Assembly: GCA_002839675.1 (NCBI GenBank)
Contig: PGYM01000001.1
Coordinates: forward strand, 736-64,735
DNA: 64,000 bases
Direction: 5' to 3'
Source: Methanomicrobiales archaeon HGW-Methanomicrobiales-1
GTDB lineage: Archaea > Halobacteriota > Methanomicrobia > Methanomicrobiales > Methanospirillaceae
This document shows, piece by piece, positions 63,342 to 64,000 of this stretch. Below the pieces are notes generated by a model. That model saw only the letters and a program-made list of their open reading frames with translations. It was not told the origin of the DNA and ran no database searches. Within the stretch, counting starts at the first letter, position 1. Each line of letters begins with the position of its first letter. A program made the position numbers and the translations under genes.

Positions 63342-63380
63342 TTATGTTTATTTGTTTTTAAATTAAACAAATTTACATAA
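63342..63380. promoter_or_regulatory. 39-bp inverted repeat in a divergent promoter
   Basis: TTATGTTTATTTGTTT (63342-63357) pairs with AAACAAATTTACATAA (63365-63380) across seven bases; 14 of 16 positions match. It is AT-rich and lies between the start of the methyltransferase-fmdE operon (63278, minus) and the gene at 63419 (plus). Position and symmetry suggest an operator acting on both. ATTAATTTATGTT at 63336-63348 recurs at 55865-55877. Confidence 0.6.
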
Positions 63381-63418
63381 CTTGAAATAATCCAAGAACG
63401 TACCGGATGGTGATACTT

Positions 63419-63832
63419 ATGGGCTCAGCAAGAGACGTGATGGAACTTTTCGCAGAGAGGGACATTCGCTGGTTATTTTCCGGGTATAATGGATGGAAGG
63501 TCGAACCAGTAAGCGGATCCCGGTCTGCCGGGCGTTTTTACCGGGTTTCCCGGGGTAAATGGGGTGGAGAAGAAATTGCATTCATCGCGGTCTCCTTTGA
63601 TCCTGTGCCCCGGCAGGAATCAGTCAGCGCCCTTGATGCGCTTACCCATGGCCAGGGATCCCGGACAAAAAAATACCTTCTCACTCCCCAGGCAACCGAT
63701 ACCTCCGGTATCCCATCCCCCATCAGGATACTGCCGATGAATGCGTTTGCATTTGCAGACGGTGAACTGGTCTGGCTGACCAAGAAAAAGAACGCAGTCC
63801 GTTATCCTCCTGAAGAATGCGCAATCACGTAA
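63419..63832 (+). CDS. Hypothetical protein
   Basis: 137 residues from the ATG at 63419, preceded by GGTGAT (63409-63414); an ATG at 63407 is also in frame. VMELFAERDIRWLFSGYNGWKVEPV and FIAVSFDPVPRQESVSALDAL are of unknown family. There is no signal peptide or membrane helix. It is divergent from the methyltransferase and shares its palindromic promoter region. Confidence 0.7.
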   Translation: MGSARDVMELFAERDIRWLFSGYNGWKVEPVSGSRSAGRFYRVSRGKWGGEEIAFIAVSFDPVPRQESVSALDALTHGQGSRTKKYLLTPQATDTSGIPSPIRILPMNAFAFADGELVWLTKKKNAVRYPPEECAIT

Positions 63833-63950
63833 TAGCGACCGGTATTGGAAAGGAAACGGCGTGGTCCGGGCAAATGCCTGACTGCGTTTTATTTTTTCCC
63901 TCCCTGCAATCGGGATACACTTCCCAGCATACCGGGATGAGGAGATTTGA

Positions 63951-64000
63951 ATGACAACGAAAGCAGGGATACCCGGCGCGATCACCTGCATCTCGGGAAC
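63951..64000 (+). CDS. Start of a gene cut by the window end
   Basis: An ATG at 63951 preceded by GATGAGGAG at a good distance opens a frame of 16 codons (MTTKAGIPGAITCIS...) running off the window. Too short to name. Confidence 0.5.
   Translation, partial: MTTKAGIPGAITCISG

Noticed and set aside
1300-63380. Common regulator for the 22-bp palindromes (1300, 2964) and the 39-bp palindrome (63342)
   Set aside because: They share TGTAAAT/ATTTACA-like half-sites, but spacing and arm length differ; AT-rich coincidence is enough.

Overview
The window looks like a chromosomal segment of a hydrogenotrophic or formate-using methanogenic archaeon, most probably order Methanomicrobiales (Methanoregula-like). 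This is inferred from gene content: an fwd/fmd formylmethanofuran dehydrogenase operon, F420-type formate dehydrogenase (fdhAB), tyrosine decarboxylase MfnA (methanofuran synthesis), archaeal Dph2, LigB and Nre, an archaellin, PEGA and DUF3821-type surface proteins, TATA-box promoters with several near-leaderless genes, and poly-T terminators. No database search was possible. All family names come from motifs read by eye.

Layout. 1-100 is the 3' part of a 5S rRNA. 258-2962 holds a surface protein, a membrane protein and an HTH regulator; two of their promoters carry the same 22-bp palindrome. 3095-9892 is a signalling cluster: short histidine kinase, lone receiver, eight-PAS kinase, FIST sensor. 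10141-16314 mixes secreted or membrane proteins with small enzymes. 16369-23023 (minus strand) runs ppsA-mfnA-hpt-dph2-methylase-MFS, with serA next to it on the plus strand. 25045-27300 is a foreign-looking patch: an AT-rich serine-protease-like gene pair, then about 600 bp of C/G-run repeats flanked by two copies of a roughly 48-bp direct repeat. 27307-36471 carries a pentameric ligand-gated ion channel homologue, an orphan archaellin, an AN1 zinc finger, tRNA-Val, PspC, a glycosyltransferase, Nre, LigB and a metallo-hydrolase.

From 36.5 to 63.3 kb the window is dominated by molybdenum/tungsten C1 metabolism. It has a Tup-type ABC transporter without a visible binding protein, fdhAB, fwdGDBAC, two moeA genes plus a tiny HTH protein, a divergent TusA-like/triple-DsrE sulfur-relay pair, two complete Mod/Wtp ABC transporters (one with a TrmO-like gene inside the operon), a Mop-type oxyanion-binding protein, and fmdE with a methyltransferase. 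Read together, these take up oxyanion, make and possibly sulfurate the pterin cofactor, and use it in formate oxidation and CO2 reduction to formylmethanofuran.

The least explained items are a non-coding or decayed element present in two intergenic copies (38.5 and 57.6 kb, opposite strands; 98-nt core with 85 identical positions by hand count), the C/G-run array with its flanking repeats, the channel homologue, the sulfur-relay pair, and the palindromic promoter elements.
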